A stretch of 64,000 bases of DNA from NCBI GenBank assembly GCA_028821195.1, contig JAPPHB010000085.1, positions 190,580-254,579 on the forward strand, written 5' to 3'. Of the stretch, positions 52,971-61,765 are shown piece by piece. The stretch's first letter is position 1; every line of letters starts with the position of its first letter. Made by a program: the position numbers and the translations under genes. The notes under the pieces are model-generated. The model was not told the DNA's origin and searched no databases. It was given only the letters and a program-made list of their open reading frames with translations. The DNA comes from Gammaproteobacteria bacterium (GTDB lineage: Bacteria; Gemmatimonadota; Gemmatimonadetes; Longimicrobiales; Gaopeijiaceae).

Positions 52971-55460
52971 CTACCGGCCGGGCGGTTGCGGGGCGCTCTC
53001 CGCCAGCGCCTCGGGTACCCTCTTGGATCTGAAGGCGTCGCTCTTCACCACGCCCGCGATGAAGGACGACATCCTGTAGTCTTGTTCCGCCGCCTCCGCC
53101 ACGATGGCGCGAATGGCGGGCTGATCGTAGTACTCGGTCCGGCGGCCCAGCGCGTACGTCATCAGGTTCGCCGTGAACGTGCGAATGAGCGGCTCCGGCC
53201 GCCGCAGGAGCGCCTTGCGCAGGTCGTCCGGGCTCGCGACCGTGCTGCCGTCATAGAAGGTTCCCCTGGTGTCGAGCGGCATGCCGTGCTCGCGGATGCG
53301 CCACCTGCCGGTCACGTCGTAGTTGTCCAGCGCCAGCCCGATGGGATCCATGAACTGGTGGCAGGCGTTGCAGACCGGGTTGGCGCGGTGCTTCTCCATG
53401 CGCTCCCGGGTGGTGAGCATGCGTCCGCCTTCCGAGTCCTCGGTTTCCTCAAGATCCGGGATCCCCGGCGGCGGAGGGGGCGGAGGCGTCCCGAGAAGGA
53501 CCTCCATGACCCACTTCCCGCGCAGCACCGGCGAGGTCCGGTTCGCCACCGAGGTCAGGGTAAGGATGCTGCCGTGACCCAGCACGCCCCGCCGCTCGGA
53601 GCCGGGATACGCCACCTGCCGGAACTGGCTGCCCAGCACTCCGGGGATGCCGTAGTGGCGTGCCAGGCGTTCGTTCACGAATGTGTAGTCTGCGTCGTAC
53701 AGATCGAGAACGCTCCTGTCCTCCTCGACCAGGTGGTTGAAGAACAGCTCGGTTTCGCGCAGCATGGCGTCGGCGAGCTGCTGGTCGTAGTCGGGGAACC
53801 AGAACTGATCCGGACGAACCAGCTCCAGATCCTGCAGGCGCAGCCACTGGCCCGCGAACCGGGGTCCCAGGGAAGCCGCGCGCGGATCGGCCAGCATGCG
53901 CCGAACCTGCGCTTCCAGGACCTCATCCCGGGCAAGCGCGCCTTCCCGCGCCTGCGACATCAGTTCGTCGTCGGGGGGCGAGCCCCAGAGGAAGAACGAC
54001 AGCCGCGAAGCCAGATCGACATCGCCGATCCGGAACGTCTCGCCCGGCTGGATGTCGGCCGGCGCCTCCTCCATGCGGAACACGAAGTGCGGGCTCGCCA
54101 GGATGGCCGTCAGCGCGGTTCCGATGCCCGCCTCGAAACCGCCCTCCGCCTCTCCGGTGCGGTAGAAGGCCATGAGCGGCGCGATGTCGCGCTCGAGCAG
54201 GGGCCTGCGGTACGCCTTGCCGGCAAGCTCCGTCAGGATGTTGCGCGCGCAACTCTCGCTCTCCGCCGCCGACTCGGGGCGGCAGGTGAAGATCCGTTGA
54301 CGGCTCGGTGTATCCGAGACGCCCGAAGCGTCGATGGGCCCGCCGATCACCAGGTCCCGAAGGTGCGGAAGCAGCGTCAGCCCGTAGCCGCTGATGCCCG
54401 TGTGCCGATCCGCCAGCGACCATTCGTGGGGCGACATGAGGTCTTCCACCGGTCCCTCGGTGCGCTTGACGAAGGCCGCGGTGACCCGCTGCGGCCCGGC
54501 GCGCACAAAGACCGGAGCGGTCCGCATGGAGATGCCTTCCGGATCGGAAATGTGCATCCACTGGTCCACGTCCAGCAGTGCCACCCGCTCGCCGTTGATC
54601 GAGACCTCGAGTTGCTCGAAGCGGGCGATCTGGCCGAAGAAGCCCTCCCCCGTGGTGGTGTGCTCGAAGACGATGCGGAACTGGTAGGTGCCGTCCGCGG
54701 GGAAGTGGTGGACCACGCTCACGCCGCCGCGCGTGCCGTAGGGCGCCCCGGGGACCCGCTCGCTCTGGGAGACGTAGCCGGAGACCGTGTAGGTCCGCTC
54801 GGCGGGCTGGGCGCCCGGGTTGCCGATGGCCAGGCGGCTGATCTGGTTGGCCGCGTTCATGTACGCGTCGAGGAGCGTGGGCGAGAGCAGCTGCGCCTCG
54901 GAGATGTTGTCGAAGTTCGCGCTCTTGGTATCGGGCGGCAGATAGTCGCCGGCGTCGATGCGCAGGTTCAGGACGTCCTCGATCGACCTCGCGTACTCGG
55001 CCTGGTTGAGCCGCTGGAAAGTGCGTCCGCCGGGGTTGGGCGCCTCGCGGGCGGCCGCGTCCATTCTCGTCTCCAGCTCCTCCACCAGCGCCACGAGCGT
55101 GTCGCCCGCGGGCCGCGGCATGCCGGGGGGAGGCATCATCCCCGCACGCAGCTTGAGGATCATCTTCTCCGCGGTCTCGGGCCGCGCCGGCGCCTGCTCC
55201 ACGTCGAATCCGGCGAGCGAGAGATTGCCGGTCAGGAGCGCGTCGTTGTGGCACACCTGGCAGTAGCGCTGCACCACGGCGGTGAGGGTGGCCGGCGCGA
55301 TGGGGGTGTGGGCGAAGTCCGAAACCGGCGCGTGGGAAGCTCCGTCCAACACGGCCCGGCCCGAGGCCAGACCGACTCCGGTGACCGTGTCGAGGTCCCC
55401 GAAGGTTCCCAGTACAACCGATATCAGGCCCAGCAGTCCGACAGTCGTGACGTTTTTCAC
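52971..55460 (-). CDS. DUF1592/DUF1588/PSD-type cytochrome-like protein, copy B
   Basis: An 829-residue exported protein, GTG start. It has the multi-domain PSD layout: an N-terminal haem-type site RYCQVCHND (Cys67, Cys70, His71), MMPPPGMPRPAGD, GRTFQRLNQAEYARSIEDVL, a carbohydrate-binding-like middle, ASPHFVFRMEE, LSFFLWGSPPDDELM, YTFVNERLARHYGIPG, VANRTSPVLRGKWVMEVLLG with a Pro7 stretch, and a C-terminal CNACHQFMDPIGLALDNYD near residue 695. The first CxxCH is followed by no extra haem site elsewhere. It precedes DUF1552 copy B. Electron transfer is plausible, reaction unknown. Confidence 0.9.
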   Translation of the reverse strand: MKNVTTVGLLGLISVVLGTFGDLDTVTGVGLASGRAVLDGASHAPVSDFAHTPIAPATLTAVVQRYCQVCHNDALLTGNLSLAGFDVEQAPARPETAEKMILKLRAGMMPPPGMPRPAGDTLVALVEELETRMDAAAREAPNPGGRTFQRLNQAEYARSIEDVLNLRIDAGDYLPPDTKSANFDNISEAQLLSPTLLDAYMNAANQISRLAIGNPGAQPAERTYTVSGYVSQSERVPGAPYGTRGGVSVVHHFPADGTYQFRIVFEHTTTGEGFFGQIARFEQLEVSINGERVALLDVDQWMHISDPEGISMRTAPVFVRAGPQRVTAAFVKRTEGPVEDLMSPHEWSLADRHTGISGYGLTLLPHLRDLVIGGPIDASGVSDTPSRQRIFTCRPESAAESESCARNILTELAGKAYRRPLLERDIAPLMAFYRTGEAEGGFEAGIGTALTAILASPHFVFRMEEAPADIQPGETFRIGDVDLASRLSFFLWGSPPDDELMSQAREGALARDEVLEAQVRRMLADPRAASLGPRFAGQWLRLQDLELVRPDQFWFPDYDQQLADAMLRETELFFNHLVEEDRSVLDLYDADYTFVNERLARHYGIPGVLGSQFRQVAYPGSERRGVLGHGSILTLTSVANRTSPVLRGKWVMEVLLGTPPPPPPPGIPDLEETEDSEGGRMLTTRERMEKHRANPVCNACHQFMDPIGLALDNYDVTGRWRIREHGMPLDTRGTFYDGSTVASPDDLRKALLRRPEPLIRTFTANLMTYALGRRTEYYDQPAIRAIVAEAAEQDYRMSSFIAGVVKSDAFRSKRVPEALAESAPQPPGR

Positions 55461-55491
55461 CGTGCTCCGCCCGTTGGATGCCGCCGCGTCT

Positions 55492-57249
55492 TCAGCAGGA
55501 CTGGCAGTTGTTGTTGTTCAGGGAACCGAACGACTCCAGCAGCGCGATCGCATCCGGGTAGGGTGTGGTGCGCTGGTAGGGCCCGTTGGCCATGTCGGCG
55601 GTCGTCTGGCCGATGCGGCTGATCGCCATCACGTCCGCGCCGCGCTCCACCAGGAAGCGGATCATCTCGGTGTCTCCGCGGGAGGCCGCGTGATGCAGCG
55701 CGTTGTAGGCGTCGTGGTCGCGCAGGTTGACATCCGCTCCGAGTTCGTCCACCAGGTAGCGCATCGCTGGCATCCAGCCGTCGGGAGCGTGGCGGTGGGC
55801 GTTGGCCGCGAACCCCTGCCCGTAGCCGACCCCGGAGGCGGCGTGAATGGGATAAATGCCCGGGCCGCCGACCGGCACTGCGGGAATCCCCGACTTGTCC
55901 GCGCCCGGATCCTCGTCCCAGGCGATGCGCCGGCGCGCAGGCGGTCGCTGCGTCGGCACGCGGTGGTCGGCCCCGTACGCGACCAGCAGCCGCATCGCTG
56001 CGACGTCGGCCGCGTAGGAGGCGCGCCAGAAGGGCGTAGCCCCGATCATGTTGACGCTCAGGATGCTCCCGCCGTACTGGGTGAACCAGAGCCGCTTGGA
56101 GAGTCGCGCGTTCGGGTCGGCCCCCGCCCGCAGGAGCGCCTGCATGACCTCCATGTGGGTGGCGTTCTGCTGGAGATGGACGTTGGGCTGGGCGTACCCG
56201 GTCTTGGGGATCCACTGCTGGTTGATGGTGGCGAAGAGGGGGGTGCCGTTGGCGTGGTTGGCCAGGTTCGGGTCGGCGCCGCGCTCCAGCAGCGCGAGGA
56301 CCATGTCGAAGTGGCCGTTCAGGGCGGCGATGAAGATCGGCGTGGTCCCGTCCGCGCTGACCTGATCGATGTCGGCGCCTGCGTCGAGGAGCGCCTCGAC
56401 GGCCCCGGCATGGCCCTGGCGCGCCGCGTGCAGCAGCGCGGTCATGCCGCCCATGTGCCCTACCTGCTGCCCCATGGAGAGGGGTTTGGGGGCCTCGGGC
56501 GGCTTCTCTTCCTCTTCGCCCTCTTCCTTCTGTTCCTGCGCGGCCCGGGCGGCGAGCTGGGCGTTGATCTGCTGGCGCACCCGGTCCTGTTCGCCGCCGC
56601 GGAGGGATTCCTCGAGCTCGACCATGTCCACCACGGTGGTGGCGAGCGACAGGTCGGCCCCGCCCGCGAGCAGCGCCCGGATCGCTTCCACCCGGTTCTG
56701 CGCCGCGGCGAAGATGAGCGGCGTCTGCCGGGCCCTCTCCTCGCGCGCGTCCACGTCGGCGCCGTGCTCGATGAGCACGGCAACCGCTTCCGCATCACCC
56801 GCGGTGGCCGCCAGGTGCAGCGGGGTGGCGCCGCCGCTGCCGGTACGTGCAGCCGGGTCACTACCCGCTTCGAGCAGCGCGCGCACCACCGCCCCGTGGC
56901 CCGCCCGGCTGGCCAGGTGCAGGGGCGTGTACTCCGCCATGCGGGTCACCGCCTCCAGGCCGGCGCCCGCGTAGACGAGCATGCGTGCCATCTCCAGGTC
57001 GCCGCGGTCGGCCGCCCAGTGAAGCGCGGTCATGCCGTCGCCCTGGGCGGCGTTTACATCGGCGCCCTGCTGCAGCAGCGCGCGCACCGACCCGTGATCG
57101 CCGCGCATGGCCGCGTCCGCGACCGGCGATTCCGGCGGCGTCGCCGCCGAGACCAGGAGCGTCAAAGCCAGGGCTGCCACGAGCGCTCCCGCGCCTCCGC
57201 TTCTCCCGGCTCCCGCCCTCATTTCCTTTTCGCGCATCCTCTCTCTCAT
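55492..57249 (-). CDS. Secreted ankyrin-repeat protein, copy A, with NNNNCQSC C-terminus
   Basis: A 585-residue exported protein; the ATG at 57249 has a GGAG element five bases upstream. The signal peptide region is VAALALTLLVSAATPP. Ankyrin repeats occupy about 40-200 (DAAMRGDHGSVRALLQQGAD, GMTALHWAADRGD), then an acidic linker near 235-265 (QEQKEEGEEEEKPPEAPKP), then further repeats to about 575 (GGMTALLHAARQGHAGAVEA, ATPFWRASYAADVAAMRLL). The end is LNNNNCQSC. It is the third gene of copy A, 65 bases after DUF1552. Likely an exported protein-binding scaffold. Confidence 0.88.
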   Translation of the reverse strand: MRERMREKEMRAGAGRSGGAGALVAALALTLLVSAATPPESPVADAAMRGDHGSVRALLQQGADVNAAQGDGMTALHWAADRGDLEMARMLVYAGAGLEAVTRMAEYTPLHLASRAGHGAVVRALLEAGSDPAARTGSGGATPLHLAATAGDAEAVAVLIEHGADVDAREERARQTPLIFAAAQNRVEAIRALLAGGADLSLATTVVDMVELEESLRGGEQDRVRQQINAQLAARAAQEQKEEGEEEEKPPEAPKPLSMGQQVGHMGGMTALLHAARQGHAGAVEALLDAGADIDQVSADGTTPIFIAALNGHFDMVLALLERGADPNLANHANGTPLFATINQQWIPKTGYAQPNVHLQQNATHMEVMQALLRAGADPNARLSKRLWFTQYGGSILSVNMIGATPFWRASYAADVAAMRLLVAYGADHRVPTQRPPARRRIAWDEDPGADKSGIPAVPVGGPGIYPIHAASGVGYGQGFAANAHRHAPDGWMPAMRYLVDELGADVNLRDHDAYNALHHAASRGDTEMIRFLVERGADVMAISRIGQTTADMANGPYQRTTPYPDAIALLESFGSLNNNNCQSC

Positions 57250-57314
57250 CTGCTCTCCAGTGTGCGCGTCATATCCTCGAATTCGTGAGTCTCGGCGATC
57301 GCCCTGGTGTGCGC

Positions 57315-58742
57315 CTATCGGCTGGAGCTGCTTGCGTCGGCGGCCGCCACCGCGGGCAGCGACAGCGCGAACTCGCCGGTGCTGTCGCCGAAGTCCTCCA
57401 GGTCGTCAAGCCCCAGCTTGTGCAGCATGGTGAGCATCACGTTGGCCATGGGTGTGTCGTCCGGGGCGTGCAGGTGCAGGTTGCCCTCGAGCTGACCGTT
57501 GGCCTTGCCGGCGAGGAACATGGGCACCCGCCGGTGGTTGTGGACGTTGGGGTCGCCCATGGGCGATCCGTACAGCACCATGCTGCGGTCGAGCAGGCTC
57601 GCGTCCCCGTCCATCGACTCGTCCATCTTCTCCAGCAGGTACAGCATCTGACCCGTGAAGAACTCGTTGAACTGCTGGAACTTGAGGATCTCCTCGTGGT
57701 TGTTGCCGTGGTGCGACGTCGGGTGGAACGGCAGATCCAGCCCGCTCTCGGGATACACCCGGTTGGTGGCGTCGCGCGACAGCTTGAGGGTGAAGACCCG
57801 GGTCATGTCGGTCTGGAAGGCCAGCACCTGCAGGTCGAACATGAGCTGCAGATGCTCGGTGAAGGAGTCGGGGACGCCCGCCGGGGCTTCCGGCAGGGCC
57901 CGCTCCTGGCCGCTCGCGTTCTGCTCCTCGATCATCTGAATGCGCCGCTCGAGCTCGCGCACGTTGTCGAGGTATTGCTCCAGCCGCACCCGATCCTCCC
58001 CGGCCAGCACCATCCTGAGCTCGGCCACCTCTCCCGCGATCCAGTCCAGAATGCTGCGGTTGGCCCGGCGCCGCTCGGCGCGCGCCTCGGGGGTGCCGCC
58101 CGCTCCGAAGAGCATGTCGAAGGCGACCCGCGGATCGCGGATCATCGGCAGCGGCTCAGTGGGGGAGGCCCAGCTCAGGGTGTCGGTGTACACGCAGGCG
58201 TAGCCATAGGCGCACCCGCCCGCCTGATCCACGTTCTCGATGCACAGCTGCATCGACGGGATCGGCGTCTCCTGGCCGAAGCGCTGCGCGTACAACTGAT
58301 CCATCGAGGTCCCCACGAAGACGTCCGATCCCTCGGTCTGCTTCGCGTGCGCCTGGGTGAGGAAGGTCGCGCTCGAGCGGAAGTGGTCGCCGCCGATCTC
58401 GGGCGCGGTGTAGGCGTCCGCCATGCGCACGTCCGTGTTGCTCACGATCGTCAGGTAGTCCTGGAAGGGCGCGAGCGACTTCATGGCCGTGGGGCTCAGG
58501 TCGAAGTCCCGGCCGGTCTTCGCGGGCGACCACAGGTTCTGGGTCGCTCCCCACTCCGTGCACCCGGAGGCGCCGTGCACGATCTCGATGGCGATGAAGC
58601 GGGTCTGCTCCAGGTCCGCCGAGGCTCGTGCCCATCCCGCGCCCGCGGGCACCATGGCGTCCAGGAAGGGAAGCGCGAGAGATCCGCCCATCCCGCGCAG
58701 GAAGGTACGCCGGTGGATGTGTTTGCCGGTGAGGAAGTTCAT
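57315..58742 (-). CDS. Tat-exported DUF1552 protein, copy A
   Basis: A 475-residue protein from the ATG at 58742, with GGGAGG seven bases upstream. The Tat signal is HRRTFLRGMGGSLALPFLDAM near residues 10-30. It shares the DUF1552 blocks of copy B: HGASGCTEWGATQNLWSP, IGGDHFRSSATFLTQAH, GTSMDQLYAQRFGQETPIPS, GGCAYGYACVYTDTLSWAS and MVLYGSPMGDPNVHNHRRVP. The frame continues upstream, but that region lacks a signal. It lies 31 bases after DUF1592 copy A. Confidence 0.9.
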   Translation of the reverse strand: MNFLTGKHIHRRTFLRGMGGSLALPFLDAMVPAGAGWARASADLEQTRFIAIEIVHGASGCTEWGATQNLWSPAKTGRDFDLSPTAMKSLAPFQDYLTIVSNTDVRMADAYTAPEIGGDHFRSSATFLTQAHAKQTEGSDVFVGTSMDQLYAQRFGQETPIPSMQLCIENVDQAGGCAYGYACVYTDTLSWASPTEPLPMIRDPRVAFDMLFGAGGTPEARAERRRANRSILDWIAGEVAELRMVLAGEDRVRLEQYLDNVRELERRIQMIEEQNASGQERALPEAPAGVPDSFTEHLQLMFDLQVLAFQTDMTRVFTLKLSRDATNRVYPESGLDLPFHPTSHHGNNHEEILKFQQFNEFFTGQMLYLLEKMDESMDGDASLLDRSMVLYGSPMGDPNVHNHRRVPMFLAGKANGQLEGNLHLHAPDDTPMANVMLTMLHKLGLDDLEDFGDSTGEFALSLPAVAAADASSSSR

Positions 58743-58773
58743 CAGTTTGCCTCCCAGGACGTTCAGCCCTTCT

Positions 58774-61200
58774 TCAGTTGGATGACGTCTCCTCCGTGAG
58801 GAGCGCATCCGTACGCTTCATGGAGAATGCGTCGCTCTGGACCACGCCCAGTATGAACGACGACATCCGGTAGTCGTTGGCCTCCGCCTCGCGCGTGATC
58901 TCGCGGATCGCAGGCTGGTCGTAGTGCATGACGCGGCGCCCGAGCGCGTACGCCATCAGGTTCTTGGCAAAGGCGCGCACGATCGGGATGGGGCGCTTGA
59001 GGAGCACGTCGCGCAGATCGCCCGGGCTCGCCACGGTGGTTCCGTCGTAGAAGGTGCCGCGGGTGTCGAGCGGCCTCCCGTACTCACGCACCCGCCACTC
59101 CCCGGTCACGTCGAAGTTGTCGAGCGCCAGGCCGATGGGATCCATGAACTGGTGGCAGGCCTGGCACACCGGGCTGGCGCGGTGCTTCTCCATGCGCTCG
59201 CGCGTGGTCAGGACCTTGCCTTCCTCCGTGCCCTCGGTGGCCTCAAGGGCGGGGACGTCGGGCGGAGGCGGCGGAGGCGGGGAGTCCAGAAGCACTTCCA
59301 TGACCCACTTGCCCCGGAGCACGGGCGACGTGCGGTTCGCCATCGAGGTGAGCATGAGGATGCTGCCCTGCCCGAGGAGCCCGCTGCGGCGGTCGTCCGG
59401 GTACGCGACGCGCCGGAAGCTGTTGCCTGCGACATCGGGGATGCCGTAGTGGGCAGCGAGCCGCTCGTTCACGAAGGTGTAGTCCGCGGTGAGGATTTCG
59501 AGCAGGCTGCGGTCCTCCTGCACGAGATTCTGGAAGAAGAGTTCCGTCTCGCGCCTCATCGCGTCCGACAGCGTCAGATCGAAGTACGGGAAGGTGTAGA
59601 TGTCCGGCGCCACCTTGTCCAGGTCCTGCAGCCGCAGCCACTGCGACGCGAAGCGGGTCGACAGCGCTTCGGAGCGGGGATCCGCCAGCATGCGCTGCAC
59701 TTGTCGCTCGAGTTCATCTTCGTCGTCGAGCCTCCCGCGGCGGGCTGCCTCCATCAGCTCGTCATCCGGAGGAGAGCCCCAGAGGAAGAAGGACAGCCGC
59801 GAGGCGACGGCGGCCCCGTCGAGCTCGTATTGCTCGCCGGCGCGCGTCCCCGAGGGCGGCTCCTCGAAGCGGAAGACGAAGTGCGGGCTGGCCAGGAGCG
59901 CCTGAAGCGCGAAGCGAATGCCGCGTTCGAAACCTCCCTCATCGGCTCCGATCTCGTAGAAGGCCATCAGGTCGGCGATGTCGCTGTCGGTGGCGGGACG
60001 CCGGTAGGCGTCGGTGGCCAGGCGCGAGAAGATGTCGCGGGCGCACGTGGGCGCCTCTTCGGGAGAGGTTGGACGGCAACTGAAGATCTTCTGCCGGCTC
60101 GGCGTCTCCGATACGCCCGTAACGTTGTTGGGGCCACGCACCGCGAACTCGCGCAGGTGCGGCACCGTGGTGAGCGCCAGGTCGGGCCAGCCGCTGTTGA
60201 CGGCGCGGCCGAGCGGCGCGCGCACTTCCTCCACCGGCCCCTCGAAGGTCCTGACGAACGAGGCGGAAACGCTGCGGGGACCGGCGCGCACGAAGATGGG
60301 GTCGGTGACCATCTCCCGGCCCTGCTGCTCGTTCTCCGTTCCTCCGCGCAGGTTCACGTCCAGGAGGGCCACCCGCTCGCCGTCGAAGGAGACCTCGATC
60401 TTCTCGCCGGCCGCCCTGCCGCCCACGCCGTGGAACTGCATCCAGAACACGTATTCCCCGTCCGCCGGGAAGGTGTGGTTGATGGCGATGCCGCCGCGCG
60501 AGCCGTAGGGCGTGCCCTCCACGTGGACGAGCTGCGACGCGCGCTTCTCGACCTTGTAGGCCACCTCCCGCGGCGAGGCTTCACGGTCCCCGATCGCCAG
60601 GCGGCTGATCTCGCTTGCAGCGTTGAGGTACGCCTCGAGCAGCGTCGGCGAGAGCATCTGCACGTCGGCGATGTTGTCGAAGTTGGCGCTCTTGGTGTCC
60701 AGGGGCAGGTACTCGCCGGCGTCGACGTCGAGGCCGAGCAGATCCTTCACCGACTGCGCGTATTCCGCCCGGTTGAGGCGCTGGAAGGTGCGTCCCCCGG
60801 GGTTGGGGTTGCGGCGCGCGGCATCGTCTATGGTGTTCTCGAGCGTCTCGGCCAGGGCCAGCAGGGTGTCGCCGGCGGGACGGGGCATCCCGGGCGGGGG
60901 CATCATGCCGGCACGCAGCTTGCGGATCATGCGCTCGGCCGTCTCGGCCTTCTGCGCGGCCGCCTCAACCTGGAAGCCCGACAGGGTCATGTTGCCGGTC
61001 AGGAGCGCGTCGTTATGGCAGACCTGGCAGTACCGGGCCACAACCTCGGTGAGGGTGGCGGCGGGGAGGTCGGAGTCGGCGGCCGCGTGGTCCGCGGGTG
61101 GTGCCGGAGCGGGAGGGGCGTCCGTGAACAAGCCGCTTCCGCTCGCCCCGATCATCAGGGCGACGCCCAGGACGGCCGTGGCGCCAGAGAGTGCATTCAT
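58774..61200 (-). CDS. DUF1592/DUF1588/PSD-type cytochrome-like protein, copy A
   Basis: An 808-residue exported protein starting at ATG 61200 with GGAGG eight bases upstream. N-terminal site RYCQVCHND (Cys58, Cys61, His62) and C-terminal CQACHQFMDPIGLALDNFD near residue 678 are the two CxxCH motifs. Shared domains with copy B include MMPPPGMPRPAGD, GRTFQRLNRAEYAQSVKDLL, LLASPHFVFRFEEP, FLWGSPPDDELM, DYTFVNERLAAHYGIPD and a Pro7 stretch before VPALEATEG. It leads the cassette; a 184-base AT-richer gap to the right separates it from the divergent lipoprotein gene. Confidence 0.9.
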   Translation of the reverse strand: MNALSGATAVLGVALMIGASGSGLFTDAPPAPAPPADHAAADSDLPAATLTEVVARYCQVCHNDALLTGNMTLSGFQVEAAAQKAETAERMIRKLRAGMMPPPGMPRPAGDTLLALAETLENTIDDAARRNPNPGGRTFQRLNRAEYAQSVKDLLGLDVDAGEYLPLDTKSANFDNIADVQMLSPTLLEAYLNAASEISRLAIGDREASPREVAYKVEKRASQLVHVEGTPYGSRGGIAINHTFPADGEYVFWMQFHGVGGRAAGEKIEVSFDGERVALLDVNLRGGTENEQQGREMVTDPIFVRAGPRSVSASFVRTFEGPVEEVRAPLGRAVNSGWPDLALTTVPHLREFAVRGPNNVTGVSETPSRQKIFSCRPTSPEEAPTCARDIFSRLATDAYRRPATDSDIADLMAFYEIGADEGGFERGIRFALQALLASPHFVFRFEEPPSGTRAGEQYELDGAAVASRLSFFLWGSPPDDELMEAARRGRLDDEDELERQVQRMLADPRSEALSTRFASQWLRLQDLDKVAPDIYTFPYFDLTLSDAMRRETELFFQNLVQEDRSLLEILTADYTFVNERLAAHYGIPDVAGNSFRRVAYPDDRRSGLLGQGSILMLTSMANRTSPVLRGKWVMEVLLDSPPPPPPPDVPALEATEGTEEGKVLTTRERMEKHRASPVCQACHQFMDPIGLALDNFDVTGEWRVREYGRPLDTRGTFYDGTTVASPGDLRDVLLKRPIPIVRAFAKNLMAYALGRRVMHYDQPAIREITREAEANDYRMSSFILGVVQSDAFSMKRTDALLTEETSSN

Positions 61201-61384
61201 TCCGTGGCCTCCGGATCGCGGACATGCGCCACCACGCCGGCCCGCCCGGACGACACAAACCACCCAGTCGGACCGGCCTGATCTCGCAGGTCGGAGATGC
61301 AGACAATTTCCTACGACTAACATAGGTTTCCACAGGTGGGTTCGCCACCACGCGCGGGCCTGAAAACAGAGAGGCGGGTTCAGG

Positions 61385-61765
61385 ATGTTCAGCCAATTCG
61401 TTCGCAAATCGTGCGCGTGTGCGCTTCTCCTCGTCTCGTGCCTCAACCCGCCCCTGGAGCCACAGCCGCTGACGGTCACCCTGACCGCGAGCCAGGAGAG
61501 CGCGGCCGTGGGCCAGGAGATCCGCTTCCGCTACGAGTCGCGGGGCACAAACCTGTCCCAGACCGTGGTGGAATACGGCACGGGCGACATGGAGACCATC
61601 CCGTTCCTCTACACCGGCGGCGCACCCGTCAACATCAACTCGCAGGCCGGGCACTTCGACTACGCCTACGAGGAGCCGGGCACCTACGTCGCGCGCGCGA
61701 CGGTGTCCACGGTGGCGGGTGACTCGCAATCCGCCACGGTGACGGTGATGATCAGCGGCTCGTGA
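61385..61765 (+). CDS. Lipoprotein with PKD/immunoglobulin-like domain
   Basis: A 126-residue exported protein. The lipobox is LLLVSCLN (Cys near residue 19). The mature region LTASQESAAVGQEIRF, VVEYGTGDMETIPF and FDYAYEEPGTYVARATVST looks like a single PKD-type beta-sandwich, with the Y-PG-Y(V/T)A-A(T)V pattern. It is divergent from the cassette and its stop overlaps the following barrel gene (TGATG), so the two are likely cotranslated. Confidence 0.75.
   Translation: MFSQFVRKSCACALLLVSCLNPPLEPQPLTVTLTASQESAAVGQEIRFRYESRGTNLSQTVVEYGTGDMETIPFLYTGGAPVNINSQAGHFDYAYEEPGTYVARATVSTVAGDSQSATVTVMISGS

Larger units (their letters stand above)
49663..61200. repeat. Tandem duplication of a three-gene DUF1592-DUF1552-ankyrin cassette
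   Basis: Two divergent copies lie head to tail on the minus strand: copy A 55492-61200 and copy B 49663-55460, each about 5.7 kb with the same gene order. Comparing proteins by eye, DUF1552 pairs share blocks such as DPRVAF(E/D)MLFGAGGTPE and long stretches elsewhere, DUF1592 pairs share most PSD motifs, and the ankyrin pair shares repeats and the NNNNCxSC tail. The duplication is old enough for substantial amino acid divergence but not for loss of frame in any of the six genes. Confidence 0.9.

Noticed and set aside
52863-55622. Long plus-strand frame opposite DUF1592 copy B
   Set aside because: The minus strand carries the PSD protein with CxxCH motifs and a fitting start; the plus-strand translation has no recognisable domain.
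58924-61281. Long plus-strand frame opposite DUF1592 copy A
   Set aside because: Same reasoning as for copy B; frame openness reflects GC content.
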